Shown: positions 1 through 7,282, counted from the stretch's first letter. The stretch is DNA of 48,626 bases from an uncultured Kiloniellales bacterium (GCA_947258885.1 CAMYKD010000026.1:1-48626), one strand, 5' to 3'. The notes: generated by a model from the sequence alone, not told the origin. A program made the numbers and translations.

Positions 1-6
1 GTTGTA

Positions 7-24
7 ATAGGGTATATATCCTAT
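7..24. promoter_or_regulatory. AT-rich imperfect palindrome upstream of the first gene
   Basis: The arms ATAGG (7-11) and CCTAT (20-24) are separated by eight A/T-rich bases, about 28 bp before the ATG at 52. Its right half read on the minus strand is ATAGGATA. The same eight bases occur at 4725-4732, just upstream of the related gene at 4779. It could be an operator or part of a -10 region. Only position and symmetry support this. Confidence 0.35.
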
Positions 25-51
25 CATCGGAATCGGAGCGGGAGAAAGCCC

Positions 52-1017
52 ATGGAATCGGACGCGTTTCCGGCCGAGGAGGGCGCGCGCGTCGCGAACT
101 GGCTGGACGGGCTGCAGTTCCGCGGGCTCTGCCTGCCCGAGGGCCTGAGCGTGGATCGGGCCGCCCGGGAGCGCGAGGGCGCGCGGGCGGCGGCGGCGGG
201 CCTCGCCGGCGAAGTGTGGGACGCCGGGGGCACGGGGATCGCCGAACGGGTCCAGGCCGCCCAGTTCGTCTCGGCCCATGCCGCCGCCATGGACTGGCAG
301 GCCGAGGCCAACCGCCGCGACCTGCCGCCCCACGCCCGCGCCACCGCCCAGCGCCTGGCCCGCCAGCTCATGGCGCTGACGACCGCCCAGCTGAACGGCC
401 TCTGCCGCCTCAAGGCCGAGCGCCGCAAGGACCGGGAGCAGGCGATGCGCCTCGCCGAGCAGACCGCCCGCCGGGCCGAGCGGGAGACCGCCGCCAAGGC
501 CGCCGCCAAGGCCGCCGTCGAGTCCAGGGCCTGGAGCGCCGACCGCCGGGCGCTCGTCGCCGACATGGAGCGGACCCTGAAGGCCGGCATCGGCCCGCGG
601 GCGGCCGCCGGCCTCGACCGCGAGCTCGATCCGGGGCTCGACGCCGCGCTCGATCCCGAGGCGATGGCCGATCTGGACCTCGACAAGATGGCCGACGCCG
701 CGATCACCCCGGCCGCCCCCCTGGCTCCTCCGAAGGCTTCGCCGAAGGGAGCGCCGCCGGGCACCGAACCCCCCGGCACGGCGGCCCCCGACCCACTGCC
801 CGCTCCTGGCTCCGCCGGAGGCTTTGCCGAGGCGAGCGCCCCGCCAAGGCCGGCAACGCCAGAGCCCCTTGGCGCCGGCGCGCCCGCCGAGCCCGAGCCC
901 GTCGGCGCCGGCGTGCCGGAGACGACGCCCGAACCCGCGCCGCCCTTGAACCGCCGGCAACGCCGCGCGCTCGAGCGGCTGCGGCGGAAGGGGAGACGGC
1001 GGGAAGGAGTGGGGTGA
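52..1017 (+). CDS. Hypothetical helical protein, paralogue of the gene at 4779
   Basis: I do not recognise the family. The 321-residue product has an Ala/Arg/Glu-rich helical core (about residues 60-155). This is followed by a low-complexity Pro/Ala/Glu region (about 230-300) and a very basic C-terminus (RRQRRALERLRRKGRRR). Residues 65-120 resemble residues 82-135 of the product of 4779-5486: ERVQAAQFVSAHAAAM against EAVLATQMVVSHDAAM, and RLARQLMALTTAQL against RLAAQLMSLFTRQL. The start at 52 is preceded by GGAGCGGGAG, a plausible ribosome site. There is no signal peptide or membrane segment. The basic tail suggests nucleic-acid binding, but that is inference. The two copies flank a block of accessory genes. 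Confidence 0.7.
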   Translation: MESDAFPAEEGARVANWLDGLQFRGLCLPEGLSVDRAAREREGARAAAAGLAGEVWDAGGTGIAERVQAAQFVSAHAAAMDWQAEANRRDLPPHARATAQRLARQLMALTTAQLNGLCRLKAERRKDREQAMRLAEQTARRAERETAAKAAAKAAVESRAWSADRRALVADMERTLKAGIGPRAAAGLDRELDPGLDAALDPEAMADLDLDKMADAAITPAAPLAPPKASPKGAPPGTEPPGTAAPDPLPAPGSAGGFAEASAPPRPATPEPLGAGAPAEPEPVGAGVPETTPEPAPPLNRRQRRALERLRRKGRRREGVG

Positions 1018-1336
1018 GGGATATCGGCCGTGCCGGGCGAGGGTCAGAACTCGCCTATCCAGTAACGCAATAACGCATGCCCTGGTTCTGTTTTGATCCT
1101 GGTTTTGAACTTTCCGATGATGAGACAAGCAAACTGTCGGCGGATCTCGTCACCGGATCTCCAAACCGCTGTTCAGACCGGGCTTGACTTGCTAGCATAA
1201 GCGAACACATGCCAGCGGGTCGGGGATCGCAAAGCCAGCAGTGCATCGTTGTGGCCGGATGGAGGCGTCCGGCCGCAGATCATCGTCGGGGGGACGGCCG
1301 GTGACCGGAGCGCGTCCCCGAAAGGGAGGAGTGATC
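1018..1336. other. Intergenic region, 319 bp, upstream of the four-haem cytochrome gene
   Basis: No convincing gene lies here. Its left half is less GC-rich than the surroundings. A TTGACT at 1184-1189 could be a -35 box, but no good -10 element lies 16-18 bp downstream, so I do not call a promoter. The purine-rich stretch just before 1337 supplies the ribosome site of the next gene. Confidence 0.5.
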
Positions 1337-1948
1337 ATGAACAGGTGGACTACCCGTCTTGCCGCCGGCGTCGTCGGCGCTGCCCTCATTCTCGGCACCG
1401 CCGGCCTCGCCATGGCCAGTGAGGAGGGCACCGGCTTCGATCCCGGTGATACCCGGGGCGGCTTGGCTCTCATGAACCTGGCCCTCGGAACGGACTGGAT
1501 GAATGCGCGGGAGGAGCACCAGGACTATGTCGAGGATTTCGGAATCTTCGATTGCGAGAGCTGCCACATGGTCGAGGCCGTCGGCTACGTCAACAACGTC
1601 GCACCCGGCTGCCTGACCTGCCACGAACCGGAATTCTGCGGCACGCCCGGCACTCGGGATCTCGCGGTCTGCAAGGACGAGGACGACCTCTCCAACGTCG
1701 TGATCAGCGCCGGGACCCAGATCATGAACATGGCTCTGGGCGTCGACTTCACGATCTGGGCGGAGGACCACCAGGACCTGGTCGAGGACACGGGCGTCGC
1801 TGCCTGCGCGGGCTGCCACGACCTCAACTCGGGCGGCAAGCTTTCGGCGAACACCTTCGACGCCCAGGGCTGCCTGTCCTGCCACGATCGGAAGTGGGAC
1901 GACGACGACGACGAGGACGACGAGGACGACTACGACAAGGACGACTAA
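1337..1948 (+). CDS. Secreted four-haem c-type cytochrome with poly-Asp tail
   Basis: The 203-residue precursor starts at ATG 1337 behind GGGAGGAG; an upstream in-frame start at 1241 lacks this site. Residues 1-27 form a Sec signal peptide ending AMA. Four CxxCH haem motifs begin at Cys73, Cys92, Cys157 and Cys179. The mature protein is an internal duplication: residues around 47-100 (LMNLALGTDW, EEHQDYVEDF, CESCH, CLTCH) are repeated around 130-187 (IMNMALGVDF, EDHQDLVEDT, CAGCH, CLSCH), each copy carrying two haem sites. The last 16 residues contain 12 Asp and 2 Glu. The role is probably periplasmic electron transfer. The acidic tail could bind metal or a basic partner. I do not recognise a named family. 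No cytochrome reductase or oxidase gene is adjacent. Confidence 0.85.
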   Translation: MNRWTTRLAAGVVGAALILGTAGLAMASEEGTGFDPGDTRGGLALMNLALGTDWMNAREEHQDYVEDFGIFDCESCHMVEAVGYVNNVAPGCLTCHEPEFCGTPGTRDLAVCKDEDDLSNVVISAGTQIMNMALGVDFTIWAEDHQDLVEDTGVAACAGCHDLNSGGKLSANTFDAQGCLSCHDRKWDDDDDEDDEDDYDKDD

Positions 1949-1974
1949 GGTTCTCGGACTGGCGTGGATGCGGG

Positions 1975-2001
1975 GGCCGAGGACGAACATGTTCCTCGGC
2001 C
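1975..2001 (+). terminator. Hairpin downstream of the cytochrome gene
   Basis: A 9-bp perfect stem (GGCCGAGGA with TCCTCGGCC) encloses a 9-base loop, 26 bp after the stop at 1948. No T-run follows, so it may be a transcript-end stabiliser or a factor-dependent terminator rather than a classical intrinsic one. The loop and inner arm also contain the palindrome GAACATGTTC. Confidence 0.35.
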
Positions 2002-2300
2002 GGCTTGATGCCGCCTTGCTGCGACGACAGCACGCTGCATCATCGCGAGTGACGGCTGCGCGGGAGTTCCGGGGACTCCCTGCGCGGTTACCCCAAACCT
2101 TCCGTTTCCCCAGCCCTGGGCGGGCCACCCCCCTCACCCCCGCCGCGCGGCCGCCTGCCGGACGCGCTCGAGGGTGTCGATCGGCCGGGGGGCGGAGCGG
2201 CGGTGGGCCCGGGCCTTAACCGGGGCCTAATCGGGGTCGGGCGCGTCTTGCGCACCGCCCCCGGAAACGGCCGGTCGAGGCGAGCGCTTCGCCAAGCGAC

Positions 2301-2322
2301 AACCCCGGCCGAAGCCGGGGTT
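2301..2322 (-). terminator. Intrinsic-type hairpin after the HU-like gene
   Basis: On the minus strand a 9-bp stem AACCCCGGC/GCCGGGGTT closes on a TTCG tetraloop, a very stable arrangement. It lies 57 bp beyond the stop codon of the leftward HU-like gene. The following T-run is weak (GTCGCTT). Confidence 0.5.
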
Positions 2323-2378
2323 GGATCGGCGGCCGTCGCCGCCGGGGTCGTCTTGCCGCTCCCGGCGTTCGGGGCGCC

Positions 2379-2747
2379 CTACTTCATCTTCTTCTTGAAG
2401 TACTTGTTGGCCTCGTCCTTGAGCGCCTTGCCGGCGGTGAAGCGCGGCTGCAGGGTCGCGGGCTTGGCCTTGAAGGTGGCCGGCTCGCCGGTGAAGGGGT
2501 TGGTGCCCTTGCGGGCCTTGGTGGCCGCCTTGAAGCGCATCTTGAGGCGGCCGAGATGGCCGAGCGGCACGCTGCCCGGCTTCTTCTTCTTGGTGTCCTT
2601 GAGAGCGAGCTCGGAGACGACCGGCCACAGGAGATCGAGGAACCTGTTCGCGTCCCTGCGGCTGAATTCGCAATCCCACTCGTCGCCGAACTCCTTGGTC
2701 AGGGCCGCGGAGTAGGCGTCGGCAAGCTGGGTTTTCGTCACAGTCAT
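2379..2747 (-). CDS. HU/IHF-like DNA-binding protein
   Basis: The product is small and basic, 122 residues. Its C-terminal half matches the HU arm region: RKGTNPFTGEPATFKAKPA, then PRFTAGKALKDEANKYFKKK, comparable to the HU pattern of RKGRNP-TGE followed by a Pro-x-Phe-x-x-Gly-Lys-x-Leu-Lys segment. The N-terminal 50 residues are longer and more divergent than in standard HU (about 90 residues) and include WDCEFSRRDANRFLDLLWPV. It likely bends or wraps DNA as a nucleoid-associated protein. The start at 2747 follows GAAGGAAA at good spacing. It is a single gene with its own downstream hairpin. An HU-like fold is well supported; the exact subfamily is not. Confidence 0.8.
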   Translation of the reverse strand: MTVTKTQLADAYSAALTKEFGDEWDCEFSRRDANRFLDLLWPVVSELALKDTKKKKPGSVPLGHLGRLKMRFKAATKARKGTNPFTGEPATFKAKPATLQPRFTAGKALKDEANKYFKKKMK

Positions 2748-3066
2748 GGCTTTTCCTTCGTGTTCGACCTTGGAAGAGTATGGAATCGATCCGGATGTTG
2801 GCGGTGATGCCTGGTTCCGCCAGCCTACGCAGCCAGTGGTAAATCAAAGGTAAAGCGGCGCCCCGGGCCGGCTCGGACTTGGCGCCCGCAGCGCCGGTGC
2901 GATACCGCTGGCGGGCGGTAGCGGTGGATCCAGCCATGCGCTGAAATGTCGGCCGAGGGTGTGCCATGTCTGCTCTCGGGGCAGACACCCGAAGAAGGCG
3001 CCTCTTCGGAGGATCGGGGCGGCGTTGGGCGAGGCGGCGAGGGCAATGAAGAAATGGGGACCGTCC
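2748..3066. other. Intergenic region, 319 bp, between two leftward genes
   Basis: Long open frames on both strands cross this stretch, but they look like GC-rich shadows with Arg/Pro-rich translations. The right end holds a REP-like palindrome (3052-3072). I see no other structure. Confidence 0.4.
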
Positions 3067-3072
3067 CTATTT
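3052..3072. repeat. REP-like palindrome overlapping a stop codon
   Basis: Ten-base arms around a single central base (AAATGGGGAC and GTCCCTATTT) pair with one G-T wobble. From memory, the core GGGGAC-GTCCC flanked by A/T runs resembles dispersed palindromes tied to REP-associated (IS200-type) transposases. The TAG stop (3067-3069) of the leftward gene 3067-3636 lies inside it. No transposase is nearby. Confidence 0.45.
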
Positions 3073-3636
3073 TCCGGCGCGGCGCGGTCGGGGCCAGTCC
3101 AGCGAATACACGGCGAATACTCTGTAGGGTCCCGGCTCGCATCTCACGAACTGCCCCGTCTCCAAGAGACCCTTGGCGGCTTCGAACGAGGACAGCAGGC
3201 AATAGCGATTGGTCGCGATGTCCTTCGCCAGGCCGTTGCAGGACAGCGGCGAGCACTCCGGGCTCGTGCCGGCACTGAAGGAAACGACATCGTAGCCTTC
3301 CAGCCGGGCCGCTGCCGGTCTCTCGACCTCCAACGCGAAAGACGGCTCCGGAGCAAAAGAGACCCAGCGTCCCGCCTCTTGGTCGAATTGATAGTCGTGG
3401 ACTTCGTAATAGAACAGCCTGGTGCCTTCCAGGTCTATCGCGTTCCGCTCCGCCACCTGGCCGATGACATCGGGTGAATCGAACAGCCAATAGCCGTTGT
3501 GTTGCCAATAATTTATGTAATCCGCGAAATCTTCGGAGACGCAGGAGCTGACGGAGTAGATGTCGTCCACGTTCGGCGCGCCCAGCCAATCGGGGCTTTT
3601 CTCGACACGCTTGGCCATGTAGCCGGCCGGGATCAT
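3067..3636 (-). CDS. Conserved hypothetical protein
   Basis: The 189-residue product starts MIPAGYMAKRV. A purine-rich site (GTCGGGGGCAG) sits just before ATG 3636; the open frame extends further upstream, but that translation looks like non-coding Arg-rich sequence. Residues 15-60 are aromatic and acidic (DDIYSVSSCVSEDFADYI, YWQHNGYWLFDSPDVI). I have a vague memory of similar uncharacterised proteins, but no function. No signal peptide or membrane helix is visible. The C-terminal residues RRAGK and the stop are contributed by a REP-like palindrome, so the original C-terminus may have been replaced by repeat insertion. Confidence 0.7.
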   Translation of the reverse strand: MIPAGYMAKRVEKSPDWLGAPNVDDIYSVSSCVSEDFADYINYWQHNGYWLFDSPDVIGQVAERNAIDLEGTRLFYYEVHDYQFDQEAGRWVSFAPEPSFALEVERPAAARLEGYDVVSFSAGTSPECSPLSCNGLAKDIATNRYCLLSSFEAAKGLLETGQFVRCEPGPYRVFAVYSLDWPRPRRAGK

Positions 3637-3847
3637 TCTGCCCCCGACGCCGACGGGATGGACGCGTGGAAGATGCGGAAATCCGGTTCGCGGTCCATGT
3701 CCCCGGAACTCTAGCAGGCGCGGCTGCGCTTTGTCTTCTCGGCGCAGCCGCGCCTCGTCTCGCAGGGTCGTCGACAACCTACGGACAGAGAGTTTCGCCC
3801 CGGGCCATAGACCCGCCCGGCAATGCGAAATCCAGCCAACTCGACGG

Positions 3848-4372
3848 CTAGGATTGCGGACCAGGCACCCCGGCGTCGGCGCGGAGACGCAAGACAGTCG
3901 CGTCGTTCTTGCCTTCCGGGACAATGACGAACAGGTTGTCGAAGTCGGTCCGCTCGATCGTGCCGTTCGCCGACTTGCCCAGCTCCTTGACCAGCTTGGG
4001 AATCGTCTTCGTGTGACCGACGATCAAGACGGCCTCGTCGGCATGGCGCGTGCGAATCCGATCCACGAGGCCCGCTACGTCCTTGCGCGAGATGGTCACC
4101 ATCGGAACGTTCAAGGCCCGGGAAATGGGCGCCCCGGTTTGTTGGGTGCGTTGCTTCTTGCTGGTGTAGACGGCCTTGATGCCCGCATCCCGCAGTATGC
4201 CTGCCCAGGCCTTTGCCCGCTGATGCCCCGCCTCCGTGAGCGGCGGGTCCTCGACGCCGGGCACCTTCTCGGCATGCCGTATCACATAGATGACCTGTTG
4301 GGCCTGTGCTGAAGGCAAGACAGAAAAGCTGAACAGGACGGCCAGGGTGATGCCGATCAGTCTGTGTCGCAT
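3848..4372 (-). CDS. Exported histidine phosphatase superfamily protein
   Basis: The 174-residue product has a signal peptide (MRHRLIGITLAVLFSFSVLP, cleavage after AQA). The phosphatase signature VIRHAEK (phosphohistidine His near residue 32) comes next, then LTEAGHQRAKAW, YTSKKQRTQQT, and the second catalytic-site motif VGHTKTIP. This is the SixA/phosphoglycerate-mutase-like branch with a short fold, likely periplasmic. The substrate cannot be predicted. I chose ATG 4372 over an upstream ATG at 4417 because the signal peptide then starts at the N-terminus and AGGTC lies just upstream. Confidence 0.85.
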   Translation of the reverse strand: MRHRLIGITLAVLFSFSVLPSAQAQQVIYVIRHAEKVPGVEDPPLTEAGHQRAKAWAGILRDAGIKAVYTSKKQRTQQTGAPISRALNVPMVTISRKDVAGLVDRIRTRHADEAVLIVGHTKTIPKLVKELGKSANGTIERTDFDNLFVIVPEGKNDATVLRLRADAGVPGPQS

Positions 4373-4406
4373 GTCGGTGACCTCGCTTTGGTGAATGTCA
4401 ATTAAA

Positions 4407-4434
4407 AATAAAGGCATGAAATTGTGCCTTTATT
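4407..4434. repeat. AT-rich perfect hairpin
   Basis: AATAAAGGCA (4407-4416) and TGCCTTTATT (4425-4434) form a perfect 10-bp stem with an 8-base loop. It lies 35 bp upstream of the leftward phosphatase start at 4372. It is a candidate operator or transcript structure, with no family match. Confidence 0.5.
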
Positions 4435-4606
4435 ACTCTCGATTGTAAGGAAATTTTTATTAATGTGTAATTAAAGTAATAAGTTAATTTTCGCCTGATG
4501 TCTGATTTCGGTATTGGAACTCGGCACGTTTGGAGTTCTACTCCACATTTCAACGACGACAACTCCAAATTCAAGCGACGCACCACATTCACCCCAGAAG
4601 CACAGG

Positions 4607-4656
4607 GACAAAGGGAGGCAGGTGTTGCCGCGTTTCGCACACGGAATCCCTTTGTC
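4607..4656. repeat. Inverted repeat with 10-bp arms
   Basis: GACAAAGGGA (4607-4616) and TCCCTTTGTC (4647-4656) are perfect complements separated by 30 bases. With flanking bases the match extends further with one mismatch. It could be the ends of a decayed small element or a protein-binding pair. Confidence 0.5.
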
Positions 4657-4707
4657 TCCGGTGACTCTTTCCGTAGCAGTTCAAGCCGGTGCGACCTTAT
4701 TTTGTTC

Positions 4708-4736
4708 TTGACATTGACCCATAAATAGGATAAAAA
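4708..4736 (+). promoter_or_regulatory. Sigma-70-like promoter for the gene at 4779
   Basis: The consensus -35 TTGACA (4708-4713) is followed after 17 bp by TAAAAA (4731-4736), or after 16 bp by ATAAAA. The start codon is 42 bp downstream. The overlapping ATAGGATA (4725-4732) is shared with the palindrome upstream of the paralogue at 52. Confidence 0.45.
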
Positions 4737-4778
4737 GCATTTTCTCTGCAAAACATCTCCAACAGACGGGGCAGGGCC

Positions 4779-5486
4779 ATGAGCACGGACAGCAAGAGCA
4801 ACGGCGCGGAGCGCGCGCCACGGGACGAGACCGGCCTAGAGGCGGCGACAGTGGAGAAAACGGCGGCCGAGGTCGCCCGCCGCCGCGAGGCCTGGCTCGA
4901 CTCGCACCAGATCGAGGCGCTGCGCAGGCCGCCGGCCGCGACCGAGACGCCGGAGGCGTATGCGCGCCGTGTCGCCGCGGCCCGGGCCCTGCGCGCGGGC
5001 ATCGGCGCCCGCGACCCGCTGGAGGCCGTGCTGGCGACCCAGATGGTCGTCAGCCACGACGCCGCCATGGGCAGCCTCGGGGACGCCCAGAACCGGCACC
5101 TGAAGGACGCGACGCGCCACACCCACCTGCGCCTGGCCGCGCAGCTCATGTCGCTGTTCACCCGGCAGCTCGCCGCCTTGGAGCGCCACCGCGCCCAGGT
5201 CCGCAGCGAACGGCACGCCAGGGCCCTGGACGAACAAGCCAGGCGCTATGCCCGCGAGCGGGCGGACAAGGCGGCCGAGCGCGCCCGCCTCCGCGGCCGC
5301 CCCGTCCCGGACCCCGCGGACAGCGAGTTCGAGGAGGCCGCCCTCGACCGCCTCTGCCTACGTTTCGAGCGCCGCCTGAGCGGCAAGCCGGAGGCAGCCG
5401 CGGCCAAGGGCGGCGCGAACGGCGCGGGCCGGCCGGCCGGCGCGCCCCGCGAAGGTCCGCCCGGCCGGCGCCGGCGTAGTCGGTGA
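4779..5486 (+). CDS. Hypothetical helical protein, paralogue of the gene at 52
   Basis: The 235-residue protein has predicted helices throughout and no signal peptide. Residues 82-135 match residues 65-120 of the gene at 52-1017. The shared ARALDEQARRYARERADKAAERARL-type segment after it is rich in Arg, Ala and Glu and could form a coiled coil. The C-terminal 40 residues are Gly/Ala/Arg-rich and end in RRRRSR. The function is unknown. The basic end and helical core are compatible with DNA or RNA binding, but nothing shows it. It has its own promoter-like element and sits at the edge of an AT-rich spacer, which fits horizontal acquisition. Confidence 0.7.
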   Translation: MSTDSKSNGAERAPRDETGLEAATVEKTAAEVARRREAWLDSHQIEALRRPPAATETPEAYARRVAAARALRAGIGARDPLEAVLATQMVVSHDAAMGSLGDAQNRHLKDATRHTHLRLAAQLMSLFTRQLAALERHRAQVRSERHARALDEQARRYARERADKAAERARLRGRPVPDPADSEFEEAALDRLCLRFERRLSGKPEAAAAKGGANGAGRPAGAPREGPPGRRRRSR

Positions 5487-5508
5487 GGGGGCGGGAGGTC
5501 GAGCCGCC

Positions 5509-5958
5509 CTATTCGGCCCTGATGCGCTTCAGCAGGCTGGCGGTGACCTGGCCGTCGGCCTTCAGGCCCTCGTCCTTCTGGTAGGCGCGGATCGCGGCGC
5601 GGGTCTTCGGGCCCATCTGGCCGTCGGCCGGCCCCGGGTCGTAGCCCAGGTCCTTCAGCCGTGCCTGCAGGTCGCTCAAGGACGCGCGGTCGACCCGGGG
5701 CCCGGCGGGGCGCGCGGCCTGCTTGGCGCCGCTATAGGCCTGCGCCGACTGGCCTGCGGTTCCGCCGCAATCCTGCGCGCGGTCGGACGAGGTGGTGCCG
5801 AACAGGCTGTCGATGCCGGCCGCGGCCGAGCAGGCGGCGTTCTTGGCCCCGCCCGACTCGCAGGCGGCGGTCAGCAGGAGCAGGGCCGCGGCCGCGGCGC
5901 CGAGCGCAAGGCGCGGACGTCCGGCCGTCGGGTCTTTCAGAAGAGCGTGACTGGACAC
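5509..5958 (-). CDS. Peptidoglycan-binding-domain protein, probable lipoprotein
   Basis: The 149-residue product starts at GTG 5958, chosen because GGGAG lies six bases upstream; the longer frame from 6027 has no such site. Residues 17-33 form a hydrophobic segment ending LLLLTAAC, an imperfect lipobox with Cys33 as the likely lipidated residue. Residues 95-149 are a PG_binding_1 domain: LQARLKDLGYDPGPADGQMG followed by KTRAAIRAYQKDEGL. It is likely anchored to a membrane and binds cell-wall glycan. Cys residues at 43 and 65 might form a disulphide. It is not clearly in an operon with its neighbours. Confidence 0.8.
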   Translation of the reverse strand: MSSHALLKDPTAGRPRLALGAAAAALLLLTAACESGGAKNAACSAAAGIDSLFGTTSSDRAQDCGGTAGQSAQAYSGAKQAARPAGPRVDRASLSDLQARLKDLGYDPGPADGQMGPKTRAAIRAYQKDEGLKADGQVTASLLKRIRAE

Positions 5959-6057
5959 AGATGTCTCCCGATTTTGCGATGTCAAAGGGTGGGCAGGACA
6001 CAGTCTGCCCGCACCGCGGTTAAGCAAGCGTAAACCGCCGGCCGCGCCGCGGGCCGC

Positions 6058-7252
6058 TCAGCCGGCCGGCGGCGCGTCCTCGGCGGCGCGCGCGGGCAGC
6101 GGGGCGAAGCGCAGCAGCAGATAGCCGCAGAGCGCCGAGGCCAGCGAGCCCGTGAGCACGCCGAGGCGCACCGGCGCCTCGAAGCTGGAGTGCTCGAAGG
6201 CCAGCGAGCCGACGAAGAGGCTCATCGTAAAGCCGACGCCGCAGAGCAGGGAGACACCGTAGAGCTGGCGCCAGGACACGCCGTCAGGCATGGGCGCCAG
6301 GCCCGTGCGGATCGCCAGCCAGATCATGCCGAAGATGCCCAGCTGCTTGCCGAGGAACAGGCCCAGCGAGATGCCGAGCTTGACCGGCTCGACGAAGCTG
6401 TGAAGGCCGACGCCCGCGAAGGAGACGCCGGCGTTGGCGAAGGCGAAGAGCGGCAGGATGGCGTAGGCGACCCAGGGATGGAGCGCGTGCTCGACATGCC
6501 TGAGCAGCGAAGCCTCGCCCTCGCCCCCGCCCTCTCCCCCGGCCTCGCCCCCGGGCCTGAGCGGGACGGCCAAGGCCGTGACCACGCCGGCCAGGGTCGC
6601 GTGAACCCCCGACTTGAGCACGCAGACCCAGAGCGCGATGCCGAGCAGCACGTAGGGGGCCATACGTCGCACGCCCAGCCGGTTGACGACGGCGAGGCCG
6701 ACGATCGCGACGGCACCCAGGAGGAGCGCCGTGAGCGAGAGGCTGTCCGTGTAGAAGGCCGCGATGATCAGGATCGCGCCCAGGTCGTCGATGATCGCGA
6801 TCGCGGTCAACAGGATCTTGAGCGCCAGCGGCGCGCGCGCGCCGACCAGGGTCGGTGGCCGCCGGGATGGCCCAGCCGTTCAGGTTCTGCGCATCGCCCC
6901 GATTGAGCAGAACGTAGACCAGGGCCGGCAGCGCCACGCCGCCGACGGCCGCCAGGGCGGGCAGGGTCACCTGGGCCGGGCTGGACAGCTCGCCCTCCAG
7001 GAACTCGCGCTTGATCTCGAGGCCGACCAGGAAGAAGAACACCGCCATCAGCCCGTCGTTGATCCACAGCAGCAGGGGCTTGGCGATCTCGAGCGCGCCG
7101 ACCTGCACGGCCACCGGGGTCACGAGAAAGGCCGTGTAGTAGGCGCCGAGCGGCGAGTTCGCCAAGACCAGGGCCAGGGCCGAGGCGAAAACCAGCAGCA
7201 TGCCGCCGGCCGCCTCGAGCTTCAGGAACTCGCGGATCATCGAAACCGGCAT
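6058..7252 (-). pseudogene. nhaA: Na+/H+ antiporter NhaA, frameshifted by a deletion
   Basis: NhaA exchanges Na+ for H+ across the inner membrane. The N-terminal part (7252 to about 6860) reads [36 protein letters not shown] and GWAIPAATD. The last Asp equals E. coli Asp133. The rest continues in another frame from about 6855: [20 protein letters not shown], then DDLGAI (the Asp163/Asp164 pair) to the C-terminus at 6058. From memory of the family, IAFALGVLA should follow the first Asp. Only one base of that stretch remains, so about 26 bases are missing and the frame shifts. The junction lies in a short hairpin (CCGACC-AG-GGTCGG). A Gly/Glu-rich cytoplasmic loop is also longer than usual. It is either a recent pseudogene or an assembly error. 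Confidence 0.85.
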
Positions 7253-7282
7253 CGCCCCACCCCTTCCGCTGCCAAGGACCGC

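Larger units (their letters stand above)
1949..2378. other. Intergenic region, 430 bp, with two hairpins
   Basis: There is no supported gene. The left end carries the hairpin 1975-2001 after the cytochrome gene. The right part carries the hairpin 2301-2322, which serves the leftward HU-like gene. The rest is GC-rich without recognisable motifs. Confidence 0.5.
4373..4778. other. AT-rich intergenic region, 406 bp
   Basis: Its left half (about 4390-4500) is dominated by A and T, quite unlike the rest of the window. It contains a perfect 10-bp-stem hairpin (4407-4434), an inverted repeat (4607-4616 with 4647-4656) and a promoter-like element before the gene at 4779. A 76-codon frame at 4498-4728 has no ribosome site or recognisable product and I do not call it. 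Confidence 0.6.

Noticed and set aside
1184-1212. TTGACT as a promoter for the four-haem cytochrome gene
   Set aside because: No acceptable -10 element at 16-18 bp spacing.
2825-3589. 254-codon minus-strand frame upstream of the HU-like gene
   Set aside because: Arg-rich, with no motifs and no ribosome site; it overlaps the better hypothetical protein at 3067-3636.
4607-4656. Inverted repeat as ends of an intact insertion sequence
   Set aside because: The arms are only 30 bases apart and enclose no transposase.
4498-4728. 76-codon plus-strand frame in the AT-rich spacer
   Set aside because: No ribosome site, no recognisable domain, and it overlaps an inverted repeat and a promoter-like element. 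A short remnant cannot be excluded.
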